Assembly: GCF_000298195.1 (NCBI RefSeq)
Contig: NZ_BAHC01000118.1
Coordinates: forward strand, 1-64,000
DNA length: 64,000 bases
Source of the DNA: Gordonia rhizosphera NBRC 16068
GTDB lineage: Bacteria > Actinomycetota > Actinomycetes > Mycobacteriales > Mycobacteriaceae
Reading direction: 5' to 3'
Part shown: piece by piece, positions 1-8,483 of the stretch
Position numbering within the stretch: the stretch's first letter is position 1
Layout: each line of letters starts with the position of its first letter
Made by a program: the position numbers and the translations under genes
Notes under the pieces: model-generated
Told to the model about the DNA's origin: nothing
Seen by the model: only the letters and a program-made list of their open reading frames with translations
The model's database searches: none

Positions 1-988
1 CGGTGCCGCTCGCCGATCTCACCTCGGCAACCAGGTGATGCATGGTGTCGGCGTTGAGGTGTCGCCAGCGCAGCGTGTGTTCGAGCCGTCGCAGCCCGTC
101 GGGGACCGCATTGAAGTCGCCGGCGAACTGCAGGCTCTTGACCAAGGAGCCCTGTGCGGCGACGAAGACCCGGACCAGCCCGTCGGGAGACTTGAACGTG
201 GCGCTACCGGTGCCGTCCGGCTGCGCGTGCTGTTCGTCAAGCCAGGACGTGTTGGCGTAGCGGCTGACCACCAGGCCCGTGGCGGCGGTGCGCTCGGACT
301 CGGCGGGTTCGTCGTCGGACAACGTGATGCCGAAACGCGCGGCGAAACCCTCGGCGATCACGTCACGGAGGACGTCCATGCCGATCGGGCGTCCGAGCTC
401 CCGGCTGACGGTGGTGACCCGCTCGGCGACCGCAGCCGCGCCCTTGTCGGCCAGTTTGGCGGCCGGGATCCGCAGCACCCGGAGCATGAAGTCGATGTCG
501 AGATCGACCAGCAGGCTGGTGTGGAACAGCAGCGCGCCGGAGGTGTCGAGATACATTCCGAGGCCGGCGATCTTGCGGCCGCCGGCGAGCAGGTCGTTCT
601 TGCCGCCGAATTCGGCGCGCACCCCGAGTCGGCCCAGCCCTTCGACGACGCCGCCGCCGAGTTCGGGGATCAGCTGCCGAAACGATGCGGCCCCCGCCGG
701 CAGGACCAGGGCGACGCCCAGTTGGCCCCGGCCCATGACGATCGCGCCACCACCGGTGGCGCGCCGGCTCACGGCGGTGCCGGTCGCCGCGCATGCATCC
801 AGGTCCACCTCGGCGTCCAGGGTCTGATAGCGGCCGACGAGCGCGGCGTGATCGGCGTAGGTGTAGAGCCGCAATGTCGGTCGCGGAGTGGCGGCGTCGC
901 GGGCGACCCGCGCCATCAACGCCTCGTCGAGCGCGAGACCCTCGGCCGCACCGGCCCCGTCATCGCTGAGCAGTTGCCACATGGTCAT
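1..988 (-). CDS. Lipoate-protein ligase with accessory domain, partial (sLpl(AB)-like)
   Basis: This reading frame starts with ATG at 988 and stays open to the left edge, so the C-terminus is missing. The translation has a biotin/lipoate ligase fold, including the lipoate-binding motif RRATGGGAI and a putative catalytic lysine segment GGKNDLLAGGRKIAGLG. A C-terminal LplB-type accessory domain follows (ATFKSPDGLVRVFVAAQG, then SLQFAGDFNAVPDGLRRLE). Such enzymes activate lipoate or octanoate with ATP and attach it to a lysine. The gene begins two bases before the upstream LipS stop, in the same operon as the GcvH-like protein, which is its likely substrate. In characterised sHdr organisms a dedicated sLpl(AB) ligase has this role. 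The specificity for this LbpA is inferred. Confidence 0.82.
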   Translation of the reverse strand, partial: MTMWQLLSDDGAGAAEGLALDEALMARVARDAATPRPTLRLYTYADHAALVGRYQTLDAEVDLDACAATGTAVSRRATGGGAIVMGRGQLGVALVLPAGAASFRQLIPELGGGVVEGLGRLGVRAEFGGKNDLLAGGRKIAGLGMYLDTSGALLFHTSLLVDLDIDFMLRVLRIPAAKLADKGAAAVAERVTTVSRELGRPIGMDVLRDVIAEGFAARFGITLSDDEPAESERTAATGLVVSRYANTSWLDEQHAQPDGTGSATFKSPDGLVRVFVAAQGSLVKSLQFAGDFNAVPDGLRRLEHTLRWRHLNADTMHHLVAEVRSASGT

Positions 989-989
989 G

Positions 990-1961
990 TCAGCTCACCC
1001 GCACTTCGGCGTAGGCGTTCTCGGCGTCACCGGCCCAGGTGAGCGAGCAGCAGTACTCATAGCGATTTGTCGTGATGCCACGTGACTCGGCGTAGCCGAT
1101 CACCCCGTCGGCCGGATAGGCGATCCCGTTGAGTCCGAGATCGACGGCCGCCTGGTCGAGGTCGACCTTGACCGACCCCATCGGCCGGGCGCAACCCAGG
1201 TTCACCGGGATCGCGGGTGCGGCTTCTCGTGCGGTGGCGAAGAACGCGGTGACGTCCTCGGTGGCCGGCGGGGGCAGATGCGCCATCGGGGTGCCGACCA
1301 GCGGGACGAGTACGACGAGAATCAGTGTGCTGACCGGGTATTCGGTCACCATCTCCAGCGCGCGGTACTCGCCGCGGAAGGTGCCGTAGTGCAAGCCGAG
1401 CACGATGTGCGGGATGATGCGCAGACCGTTGTCGGCGAGCACCGCCAGCGACCGTGCGAAATCCGCGGTGGTCAGGTCGAGGTGATAGACGTCGCGGATG
1501 GTGTCGTCGGAGCCGATGATGTCGAGCATCACGCCGTCCACACCGGCGGCGGCGAGTCGCTCGGCGAGTTTCGGTGAGACGACCCCGGAATGCACGATCA
1601 CCTTCATGCCCAGTTCCTCGCGGATGCGCGGCACGTCGGCGAGGTGGGGTGTGAGGGGTACTCCCCCGGTCCGGGTCGATCCGCCCGAGACGAGGATTCC
1701 CTCACTGCCGCCGGCCTTCATGCGTGCGGCGACGTCGAACAGGCTCTCACCGGTGGGGATGCCGGCCATACCGCTCAACACCTTGGTCTGGCAGTGGTCA
1801 CACGACAGCGCGCAGGCCGAGCCGGTGACCGACACCGGCAGAAACCGCTTCGGGTTCACCGGCTTCCATTCCGGGGTGCTCCACTCCTTGAGGCCTGGTG
1901 CATAGAAATCCATGACGTCGCCGAAGTGGCGGGTGCGGATCGCGAAACCGGTGGAATTCAT
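990..1961 (-). CDS. lipS: Radical SAM lipoyl synthase-like protein (LipS type)
   Basis: This 323-residue protein has the radical-SAM cysteine motif CALSCDHC at residues 50-57 (Cys50, Cys54, Cys57), preceded by a conserved-looking N-terminus. The chain length and the operon context, between a lipoate-binding protein and lipoate ligases, fit the LipS1/LipS2 family that inserts two sulfurs into an octanoyl chain on LbpA in sHdr organisms. It differs from housekeeping LipA, which carries an N-terminal second cluster of the CxxxxCxxxxxC type not seen here. A further CC pair lies near the C-terminus (RYEYCCSLTW). Only one LipS is in view; its usual partner may lie beyond the left edge. The ATG at 1961 overlaps the lbpA stop by four bases. 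Confidence 0.8.
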   Translation of the reverse strand: MNSTGFAIRTRHFGDVMDFYAPGLKEWSTPEWKPVNPKRFLPVSVTGSACALSCDHCQTKVLSGMAGIPTGESLFDVAARMKAGGSEGILVSGGSTRTGGVPLTPHLADVPRIREELGMKVIVHSGVVSPKLAERLAAAGVDGVMLDIIGSDDTIRDVYHLDLTTADFARSLAVLADNGLRIIPHIVLGLHYGTFRGEYRALEMVTEYPVSTLILVVLVPLVGTPMAHLPPPATEDVTAFFATAREAAPAIPVNLGCARPMGSVKVDLDQAAVDLGLNGIAYPADGVIGYAESRGITTNRYEYCCSLTWAGDAENAYAEVRVS

Positions 1962-2404
1962 TCCGCCACCAGGCCCTTGTCCCGGTAGGCGGCCACCTCG
2001 TCGGCGAACCACTCTCGGGCCGCTTCGCCCTCGAGGAGATCTCCCACGCCATCAGCGACGGTGAATTCCGCCAGCCAGCCGTGCCCGTAGGGGTCACGCA
2101 GCACAGTTTCGGGGTCGGCCAGTACCTCCGCGTTGACCGCGGCGATTACACCGGAGACCGGCGCGGTGAGCGGGCCGACGAATTTCGCGGCCTCCAGGCT
2201 GCCGAACTCGTCGCCGCGGCCGACTGCGGAGCCGGCGGGCGACATCACCAGTTGGGCCAGCGCACCGTACGTGTCGGCGGTGAGTGCGTCGAATCCGACC
2301 CGCACCCGCCCGTCGCCGACCTCCTGGACCCATAGGTGGGTGTCCGGGTGGTAGCGGCGGTCCAGCCGGATCTCGTAGCCGCCGAGTTCGAGTGGGGTGG
2401 TCAT
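1958..2404 (-). CDS. lbpA: GcvH-like lipoate-binding protein of the sHdr system
   Basis: A 148-residue GcvH-fold protein. The lipoyl-lysine hairpin reads GSLEAAKFVGPLTAPVSG, with Lys74 as the predicted lipoylation site (the housekeeping GcvH hairpin is typically ESVK). No glycine-cleavage genes lie nearby. Instead it is sandwiched between two lipoate ligases, a radical-SAM LipS and Hdr-like subunits, which is the diagnostic context of LbpA, the lipoyl arm that shuttles sulfur intermediates through the sHdr complex. Start and stop codons overlap those of both neighbours (ATGA type), indicating translational coupling. Assignment to sulfur oxidation rather than glycine cleavage is inferred from context and is strong. 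Confidence 0.85.
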   Translation of the reverse strand: MTTPLELGGYEIRLDRRYHPDTHLWVQEVGDGRVRVGFDALTADTYGALAQLVMSPAGSAVGRGDEFGSLEAAKFVGPLTAPVSGVIAAVNAEVLADPETVLRDPYGHGWLAEFTVADGVGDLLEGEAAREWFADEVAAYRDKGLVAE

Positions 2405-3363
2405 GCTACCTCCGCGTGTGCCGCACGTATGGCCGAGACGAGCGGTGCGGCCTCCCGCTCGCGCTCCAGTTCCCGTCGCGCCTCGTCGATTTCCATTCCG
2501 ACCAGATGTTCGCGGCCGGTGGCGATTTCGATCTTTCCGTCGGCGACGCCGAGCACGACGCGGTCCGCCTCGTCTCCCCAGACGTGCACCCATACCCCGG
2601 CGCGCACCTTGACGGTGCGGACGGGCCGGACGGGGCCGGGCGTTCCGGTGAGGTACTCCTCGTCGAGCAGACGGCGGTCCATCCGGTGGACTTCCCGGGT
2701 CTCGGTGTCGGTGAGTCCGTCCTCGTGCGGGTCGGCGCCGAAGTGATCGGCGTACTCGGCCACCATCGCGGCCTGCCAGTCGGCGGGGTTGACGGCGGTC
2801 GGCGCGATGTAGCGACGCATCAACTGCGCCACGACGTCTCGAACGTCGGGATCGAGTCGCAGCACCCGGGTGGCCCGTGCGTGGTCGAAGTCGGTGATGA
2901 GGTTGCCCACGACGGTCGCGGCCTCGCCCAGTTGCCCGGCACCGTGCCCACACACCTTGGCCGGGCCGACACTGATCTCGCCGAATGCGTCGAGGTCCGC
3001 GTCGACGCCCAACCTGCCAAGGGCCCGGGCGGCGGGGCGCAGCAACCTGGCCAGTGCGGTGGCCCGGCGGGCGGGAAGGTGTGCGACGGGCACGGTGATC
3101 TGGAAGAACAGCTGGTCGGGGTCGCAATAGACCGGACCGCCGCCCACCATCCGTCGGTAGACCGGCAGACTGCCGGCACGGCAGTACTCGGTGTCGACCT
3201 CGGCGATGTCGCGGTGATAGCCGATGCACACGTAGGGCCGATCCGGGCGCACGAACGACAGCACGGGCGCGTCGCCGGCACCCATGGATCGACAGACCGC
3301 ATGCCAAACCGTCTGGCTGCGTAGCGTTTCCACCGTCCCGAAGTCGATCACCCGCATCCGCAT
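2401..3363 (-). CDS. LplA/LipM-like lipoate ligase or lipoyl transferase
   Basis: This 320-residue protein belongs to the BPL/LplA/LipB fold. The lipoate-binding loop reads RRMVGGGPVYCDPDQLFFQ, a divergent form of the usual RRxSGGGAVYHD, and a lysine occurs in the expected region (SVGPAKVCGHGAGQL). The C-terminal ~90 residues are charged and lack a clear LplB-like match. It is a second ligase-like gene in the same operon as the one at 1-988, so the two may divide labour (for example ligation versus transfer or amidotransfer). The ATG at 3363 overlaps the stop of the upstream HdrC1B1 gene. The fold is seen in sequence; the exact reaction is not. Confidence 0.72.
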   Translation of the reverse strand: MRMRVIDFGTVETLRSQTVWHAVCRSMGAGDAPVLSFVRPDRPYVCIGYHRDIAEVDTEYCRAGSLPVYRRMVGGGPVYCDPDQLFFQITVPVAHLPARRATALARLLRPAARALGRLGVDADLDAFGEISVGPAKVCGHGAGQLGEAATVVGNLITDFDHARATRVLRLDPDVRDVVAQLMRRYIAPTAVNPADWQAAMVAEYADHFGADPHEDGLTDTETREVHRMDRRLLDEEYLTGTPGPVRPVRTVKVRAGVWVHVWGDEADRVVLGVADGKIEIATGREHLVGMEIDEARRELEREREAAPLVSAIRAAHAEVA

Positions 3364-4664
3364 CACGCCTTCGGTGATCCCATGGCGGTGTCGAGCAGTT
3401 CGGCGATGTCGAGTACCTGCAGGTGCTCGTTGCCGGTGGACTTGGCGGCATCGGAGAAACGCGACACCTCGTAGGGGCAACAGACCGCCAGGATGTCGGC
3501 ACCGGACTCGGCGGCCTCACGCACCCGGCGTTCGGAGAGGCGTTCGGAGACCTTGTCGCTCATGAAGCCGTCGAGCCACATGCCCCCGCCGCCACCACCG
3601 CAGCAGTAGGCGTTCTCGCGGCAGCGGCCCATCTCCACCAGGTCGATCCCGGGGATGGCACGCAGTAGGGTGCGCGGCGCGTCGTATTCGCCGTTGTGTC
3701 GGCCCAGGTAGCAGGGATCGTGGAAGGTCACCCTGGCCTCGATCGGCGTGGTGAGCTCCAGCCGATCCACGAGCGGGGCGAGGAACTGTGTGTAGTGGGC
3801 GACGTCGTAGGTGTGACCGTGCTTGGGGTATTCCTTCACCAGTGCGTTGAATCCGTGCGGGTCGGGCGTCACGATCCGGTTGAACTCGTATTTCGCCAGC
3901 GTGGCGGTGACGTCCTCCATGAGCGACTCGAAGAGTCCGCGTTCACCGGCGAGGCGCTGGGAGTCGCCGAGCGTCTTCTCCTCGGCGCCCAGGATCGCGA
4001 AGTCGACCCCGAGCGCGTGCATGATGCGTGCGAACGCCTGGGCGGCCTCCTGTCCGCGTGGGTGGTAGCTCCAGTAGTCCTCGACATAGAAGAGGACGTC
4101 CACGGGGGCGGGGTCCTTGGGCAACTCCCGCACCGGAACCCCGGCCTTCTTGGTCCACGCCGCGCGCCGCCGCGGGTTGGCTCCCATCGCGTTGCCCTGC
4201 CGGAAGGTCGCCTCGAATACCTGTGTGAGTTCGTTCGGGACCTCACCGCGGCTGATCGCCTCTTCCCGCGCGGCCGGCATGATCTCGACCATGTTGACCT
4301 CCTTCGGGCACACCCGAAGGCAGTTGGCACAGGTGGTGCACATCCACAACTCGTCACTGGCCAGCAGGTTCTCGCCGATCTGGACCTTCCGGTGCAGCTT
4401 TCGCGGCCCGTACTCGCCGACCACGTCGACCGGACACACCGGCACACATTTGCCGCAGCCGTAACAGCGTTCCAGTGATTCGGCTCCGGTCAGGGCGTTG
4501 AGCTCGGCGAAGCCGTCCGGTCCGGTGTCGGTGATCACCCGCGGTTCGAACATGCGGTTCCACATCGAGGTGAGTTCGACCTCGCGACCGCTGATCGTCG
4601 AAGCCACCGTGGCGACGTCGAATTCGACGACGTTCGGTGGAACCTTGCGTCCTCCGATCGGCAT
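3363..4664 (-). CDS. shdrC1B1: Fused HdrC1-HdrB1 subunit of sHdr-like complex
   Basis: This 433-residue protein joins two Hdr subunits. Residues 60-125 are the HdrC-type double [4Fe-4S] domain (Cys67/70/73/77 and Cys109/112/115/119). Residues 185-430 are an HdrB-type region with two CCG-like modules: the first (from VDVLFYVEDYW) lacks the cysteines, and the second retains Cys318, Cys348, Cys354-355 and Cys395-396 for one non-cubane cluster. In characterised sHdr clusters C1 and B1 are usually separate genes, so the fusion is notable. It probably forms the electron-transfer and sulfur-chemistry arm with HdrA. The start at 4664 lies two bases after the upstream stop. No signal peptide is seen, so it is cytoplasmic. 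Confidence 0.85.
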   Translation of the reverse strand: MPIGGRKVPPNVVEFDVATVASTISGREVELTSMWNRMFEPRVITDTGPDGFAELNALTGAESLERCYGCGKCVPVCPVDVVGEYGPRKLHRKVQIGENLLASDELWMCTTCANCLRVCPKEVNMVEIMPAAREEAISRGEVPNELTQVFEATFRQGNAMGANPRRRAAWTKKAGVPVRELPKDPAPVDVLFYVEDYWSYHPRGQEAAQAFARIMHALGVDFAILGAEEKTLGDSQRLAGERGLFESLMEDVTATLAKYEFNRIVTPDPHGFNALVKEYPKHGHTYDVAHYTQFLAPLVDRLELTTPIEARVTFHDPCYLGRHNGEYDAPRTLLRAIPGIDLVEMGRCRENAYCCGGGGGGMWLDGFMSDKVSERLSERRVREAAESGADILAVCCPYEVSRFSDAAKSTGNEHLQVLDIAELLDTAMGSPKA

Positions 4665-4666
4665 GG

Positions 4667-5416
4667 TCAGGCCTTCCTGTGCGGGGCGTAGTGCACGCCG
4701 AGCAGCCGCCGGGTCAGCTCGGGCAGCGCCGGCAGCATCTGGGTCAGTTCTCTGGTCGTCCGCATCGACAGCACGGTGTTCAGGTAGATCCCGTACACGG
4801 CGGCGAGAAAGACATCGGTGCCGAACAGTCCGCTGCCCAGGTCGGTGAAACCGGCCGCCTTGCCGGTCTCCTCCACGAAGGCCACGGCCCGGCCGACGTT
4901 CAGGTAGACCTCGCCGCGACTCGATCCCCACGTACCGAGGTCGGTGTCGTCGGTGGTCACCAGGGCGAGTGCACCGGTTTCGGCGGTGGGATCCCACATC
5001 CACCGGGTCCACAGCCAGTACCGTGCCGGATCGAGAAAGTGCAGCAGTTCGCCGGGCAGATCCTCGGCGATCTCGGGTAGTGGCTCGAGCAGTGCGGTGA
5101 AACGGTCATAGCGCGTGACGATTCCCCCGGTCCCGTGCAGGAGATCGGCGATACCGGTGGCGAGGTCGGCGGGATCGACCAGTGCGAAGATCTTGTTGGT
5201 CTTGCGACGTGCGCAGAAGACCCAGCCGAGCAACTCGCGCAGGCTGTCGACATCCATGACGGTGGCCGGGTCGTCACCGGCCAGCGACCTCATGGCCGCG
5301 GACTTGCGCTGCAGGTCCGCACCGATGGCCGCCAACTCGTCGGTGCTGCAGAGTTGCAGTACGCGCTCGAAGAACTCCGTCGCGGCGGGGGTGTCGACAA
5401 CCTGGTCCTGCATCAT
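4667..5416 (-). CDS. Conserved hypothetical protein of the sHdr cluster (shdrH position)
   Basis: A 249-residue soluble protein of unknown fold that I do not recognise by motif. It contains a tryptophan-rich stretch (RYWLWTRWMWDP, about residue 135) and ends in a basic tail. Its significance is positional: characterised sHdr clusters carry a conserved hypothetical gene next to hdrA, and this gene sits seven bases after hdrA and just before HdrC1B1. It is probably a structural or assembly component of the complex, by guilt by association only. Two adjacent ATG codons (5416 and 5413) are both possible starts. Confidence 0.68.
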   Translation of the reverse strand: MMQDQVVDTPAATEFFERVLQLCSTDELAAIGADLQRKSAAMRSLAGDDPATVMDVDSLRELLGWVFCARRKTNKIFALVDPADLATGIADLLHGTGGIVTRYDRFTALLEPLPEIAEDLPGELLHFLDPARYWLWTRWMWDPTAETGALALVTTDDTDLGTWGSSRGEVYLNVGRAVAFVEETGKAAGFTDLGSGLFGTDVFLAAVYGIYLNTVLSMRTTRELTQMLPALPELTRRLLGVHYAPHRKA

Positions 5417-5423
5417 CGGTGGT

Positions 5424-6491
5424 TCAGCTCCCTGCCGCCGCCGTGACATGACCGCGGATGAACGCCACCGCGCGCATCGCAGCGTTCGCCGCCGACGACA
5501 CCGTGTCCTCGAGGTCGGCCGGACCCAGTGCGGCACCGCAGGCGTAGATGCCCTCGCGGCTGGTGGCGACCGGGTCCAGTGGGCCGCCGACCGCGTCGAC
5601 GAAACCGAATCTGTTGGGACGGATCCCCAGGGTGCGGCTGACTTCTCGGGTACCGGCCGAGGGCTCCATCCCCACCGACAGCACGACCATGTCCATCAGC
5701 AGTTCCATCGGCCGGCCCATCGTGGTGTCCTCGCCGCGCACGATCAGCTGATCACCCTTGGCCAGCACCTCGGTGATGATGCCCTTCACGTACTGGACGT
5801 GATGCTTCTCCTGTGCCGCCCAGTAGATCTCGTTCTCCCAGTACCCGTACATGCGCATGTCGATGTAGAAGATGTAGACCTTGCAGTCGGGTAGCAGTTG
5901 GCGAACCTCGATCGCCTCCTTGGAGGCCACCCCGCAGCAGACCTTCGAGCAGTACTCGTTGCCGATCTGGCGATCGCGGCTGCCGACACACTGTACGAAG
6001 CACAACTTCTTCGGTGGTTCACCATTCGACGGTCGAACCACGCTGTGCGACTTCAGCATCGACTCGAGATCGGGCAGCGTGACCACGTCGTCGAACTCGT
6101 AGTAGCCATATAGCTGTGTCTCTCGGCCGGGATCGAAGTGCGAGAATCCGGTGGCCACCACGATCGCACCGCACTCGATGATCGCCGGACCGTCCGGCCC
6201 GGTCACCTCGAGCCGGAAGGCGCCCGGGTCACCGGAGAGCGCGGTGGCCGTGGTCTGCATGCGCACGTCGACCGCCGGGTTGCCGGTGACCAGGTCGGCC
6301 ATACGCCGCAGCAGCGGTTCGGCCTCCTCGCCATGTGGGGTGATCCCCGCGTAGTTCTCCTGAATCGGTGTCCCGCCCAGGACGTCGGTCCGCTCGAGCA
6401 GCACGACGGGTGTGCCGACCTCGGCGATGCCCTGCGCCGCACGCAGGCCGCCCGGACCTCCCCCTATGACGACAACGGTGTCGAATGCCAT
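5424..6491 (-). CDS. shdrA: HdrA-like FAD/iron-sulfur subunit of sHdr complex
   Basis: This 355-residue protein has an N-terminal FAD-binding glycine motif (VVVIGGGPGG, residues 7-15) and the HdrA signature FVQCVGSRDRQIGNEYCSKVCC, with cysteines at 164, 168, 181, 185 and 186. It is the short form typical of sulfur-oxidising Hdr-like complexes, without the extra ferredoxin domains of methanogen HdrA. It is the flavin-containing core of sHdr. The ATG at 6491 is preceded by a purine-rich GAGGAAGCC, preferred over an ATG at 6509. An 82-base gap separates it from hdrB2 upstream, the largest gap in this operon. Confidence 0.88.
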   Translation of the reverse strand: MAFDTVVVIGGGPGGLRAAQGIAEVGTPVVLLERTDVLGGTPIQENYAGITPHGEEAEPLLRRMADLVTGNPAVDVRMQTTATALSGDPGAFRLEVTGPDGPAIIECGAIVVATGFSHFDPGRETQLYGYYEFDDVVTLPDLESMLKSHSVVRPSNGEPPKKLCFVQCVGSRDRQIGNEYCSKVCCGVASKEAIEVRQLLPDCKVYIFYIDMRMYGYWENEIYWAAQEKHHVQYVKGIITEVLAKGDQLIVRGEDTTMGRPMELLMDMVVLSVGMEPSAGTREVSRTLGIRPNRFGFVDAVGGPLDPVATSREGIYACGAALGPADLEDTVSSAANAAMRAVAFIRGHVTAAAGS

Positions 6492-6573
6492 GGCTTCCTC
6501 AGGGTGCACTCATCCCGCCGGAGAGCCCTCCGGCAAGAATTGTTTCCAATGTGATTGTCGGGTATGGACGTCC

Positions 6574-7761
6574 CTAGTCCATGTCGTCCCAGTCGAGATA
6601 CTTCTTCTCGCCCCGTTCGAGTTTGGCGATTCCCTCTTGGAACTCCGCCCACGCCTCGTCGGGATCGATGCCCATCTTGCGGAGCAACGGTCTGTAATCG
6701 GCCGAATGCCAATGCAGCTGGCACACCTTGTACGGATGCGCGCCCATGGCCAGGGCCGCGAACTGCGCATCCGATAGGACCGCGACGCCGACATTGCGGT
6801 CGTGCGCCTGTGCGGCGAACTGGCTCTTGTCCAGCGTCGTCACGCATCCGGTGTCGTGGGTCAGCACCACATCGGGGTCGGCCTCCTCCTTCATCCGTTC
6901 GATCTTGCGCAGCGTGGAGAACGATCGGGTGAAGTCACGTTGCACCAGGATGTGGCGGAATCCGAAGCCGCAGCAGTCGAACCATGTCGAGTATTCGCGC
7001 ACCTCGGCACCGACGGCCTGGGCGAGCCCGGTCACCACTGCGGTGCGCTGTCCTCCGTAGATGTCCGGGTCGTAGATCGCGTCGCCTTCGACGAGTTTGT
7101 AGTAGTGGCAGGCCGGGTGCACGGTCACCGCGATGTTCGACAGGTCCCGGACCTGGTGTGCGGCGATCTCGTCGCGCATGGCGTAAAACCACTCCGAGTA
7201 GTGCACGATCTCTTCGGGCAAGACCAGCGGTTTGCCGAGCTTGTCCATGACCTTGCGGACGTCCGCGCGGAGCTCGGGGTGGGCGAGCAACTCGTGGCGC
7301 ACCTCTTTGTAGTGCCCGTACGAGGTCCCGCAGTGGATCAACGGGTAGTAGCCGGTCTCATAGGCGGCGGCGAAGTTCCGCACCGCGACCGCTGCCTGCG
7401 CCGCGGCGTTCGACGTGGCGCTGGCGTAGTAGTTCCAGGCCGTGCAGGAGGTCTGGTCCTTGGGGTCGTGGTAGTCGTAGCCCAGCTTGCGCATCACCCA
7501 GAAGATCGACGTCGAGTAGCCGGGGATGTGCCCGCACTGCCCGCACGATTTGTGATGCCACAGGTGGCCCTTCTGAATCGCCTTGGGCCGCCCGAATTTG
7601 GTGGGAACCTCCACGACGTCGCCGGTGGCGCGCTGCACGACGATCTCGCCCGCGCGCTCGAGTTCGTCGAGCTCTTCGCGGAAGTCCGGATAGCGCCCTT
7701 CGGTCCGGGTGAAGCCGGCCGCTTTCTTCGACCGGATCGCCTCGATCGGGATGGTTGTCAT
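6574..7761 (-). CDS. shdrB2: HdrB2-like subunit of sHdr complex
   Basis: This 395-residue protein is HdrB-like with two cysteine-rich CCG-type modules. Visible candidate ligands are Cys73/Cys76 (HHKSCGQCGHIPGYS), Cys106, Cys144, Cys218, Cys263-264 (FDCCGFGF) and Cys306. The HKSCGQCGH motif resembles the HdrB2 class of sulfur oxidisers. The protein would carry non-cubane [4Fe-4S] clusters and act with LbpA. Its ATG overlaps the hdrC2 stop (ATGA). An N-terminal 60-residue extension precedes the first motif. Confidence 0.85.
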   Translation of the reverse strand: MTTIPIEAIRSKKAAGFTRTEGRYPDFREELDELERAGEIVVQRATGDVVEVPTKFGRPKAIQKGHLWHHKSCGQCGHIPGYSTSIFWVMRKLGYDYHDPKDQTSCTAWNYYASATSNAAAQAAVAVRNFAAAYETGYYPLIHCGTSYGHYKEVRHELLAHPELRADVRKVMDKLGKPLVLPEEIVHYSEWFYAMRDEIAAHQVRDLSNIAVTVHPACHYYKLVEGDAIYDPDIYGGQRTAVVTGLAQAVGAEVREYSTWFDCCGFGFRHILVQRDFTRSFSTLRKIERMKEEADPDVVLTHDTGCVTTLDKSQFAAQAHDRNVGVAVLSDAQFAALAMGAHPYKVCQLHWHSADYRPLLRKMGIDPDEAWAEFQEGIAKLERGEKKYLDWDDMD

Positions 7762-8483
7762 ATCTCGATCCCTTCATCCTCGAGGAGCTCCTCCATGAGC
7801 TCGGAAAGAATGGAATGCAGTGACCGGTCGATCTCGGCGATCATGTCGAGCGCCCCGGTCGTCAGCCAGATGAGATACAGCTCGACCAGCGTCCGCTCGG
7901 AGACCTCCCAGCCGGTGGACGTCGTGTGCAGGGTTTCGGACGGGAGTGCCCGGCGCCAGAGATCCAGATTCTCCGACACGTCGCCGGTCTCCGGTCCCCA
8001 GTCCGGAAATGCGTCGCGCTGCAACATGTCCGGCGAGACCTGGGTCCCGGTGGACATGATCTTGTAGATGATCCGCGAGTATCCGGCCAGGGCTTCCTTG
8101 GCCGAGGCCAGCCCGTTGTTCACGGCGACCTCCCGCATGATGGTGATGATCCCGCCAGGGTTGTTGCCGCGCGGGCAGCGCAGACACGAGAAACACTGGG
8201 AGCACTCCCAGATGTCCTCCTGCATCTGTTGATAGACCAGTTCGACGTCCTCACGGGCCGAGGCCTGGGCGATGCGGCGCGGGCTGAAGTCGTAGAACCG
8301 TGCCGAGGGGCAGGCCGCGACGCAGATCCCGCACTCATAGCAGCCGTACAGGTAGTCCTTGTAGCGGATGTCGGACTTGACCTCGTCGAAGAGCCGCTGC
8401 TTCTCCTCGAACGGCACATCGGGGTAACCGGCCACATCGGGGCTTTTGAAGTACACCGACGGCATCGGCTGTGTCACCGTCAT
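7758..8483 (-). CDS. shdrC2: HdrC2-like [4Fe-4S] subunit of sHdr complex
   Basis: This 241-residue protein has two [4Fe-4S] motifs: Cys48/51/54/58 (CYECGICVAACP) and Cys94/97/100/103 (CSQCFSCLRCP). A helical C-terminal half ends in an acidic tail (EELLEDEGIEI). In the second motif the final spacing is CxxC, not the usual CxxxC, a variant worth noting. It would deliver electrons between HdrB2 and HdrA. It overlaps both neighbours by four bases, so dsrE-hdrC2-hdrB2 are translationally coupled. Confidence 0.85.
   Translation of the reverse strand: MTVTQPMPSVYFKSPDVAGYPDVPFEEKQRLFDEVKSDIRYKDYLYGCYECGICVAACPSARFYDFSPRRIAQASAREDVELVYQQMQEDIWECSQCFSCLRCPRGNNPGGIITIMREVAVNNGLASAKEALAGYSRIIYKIMSTGTQVSPDMLQRDAFPDWGPETGDVSENLDLWRRALPSETLHTTSTGWEVSERTLVELYLIWLTTGALDMIAEIDRSLHSILSELMEELLEDEGIEI

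Noticed and set aside
1958-2404. GcvH of the glycine cleavage system
   Set aside because: No gcvT or gcvP is nearby, the lipoyl hairpin differs from ESVKA, and Hdr-like plus lipoate-ligase genes surround it.
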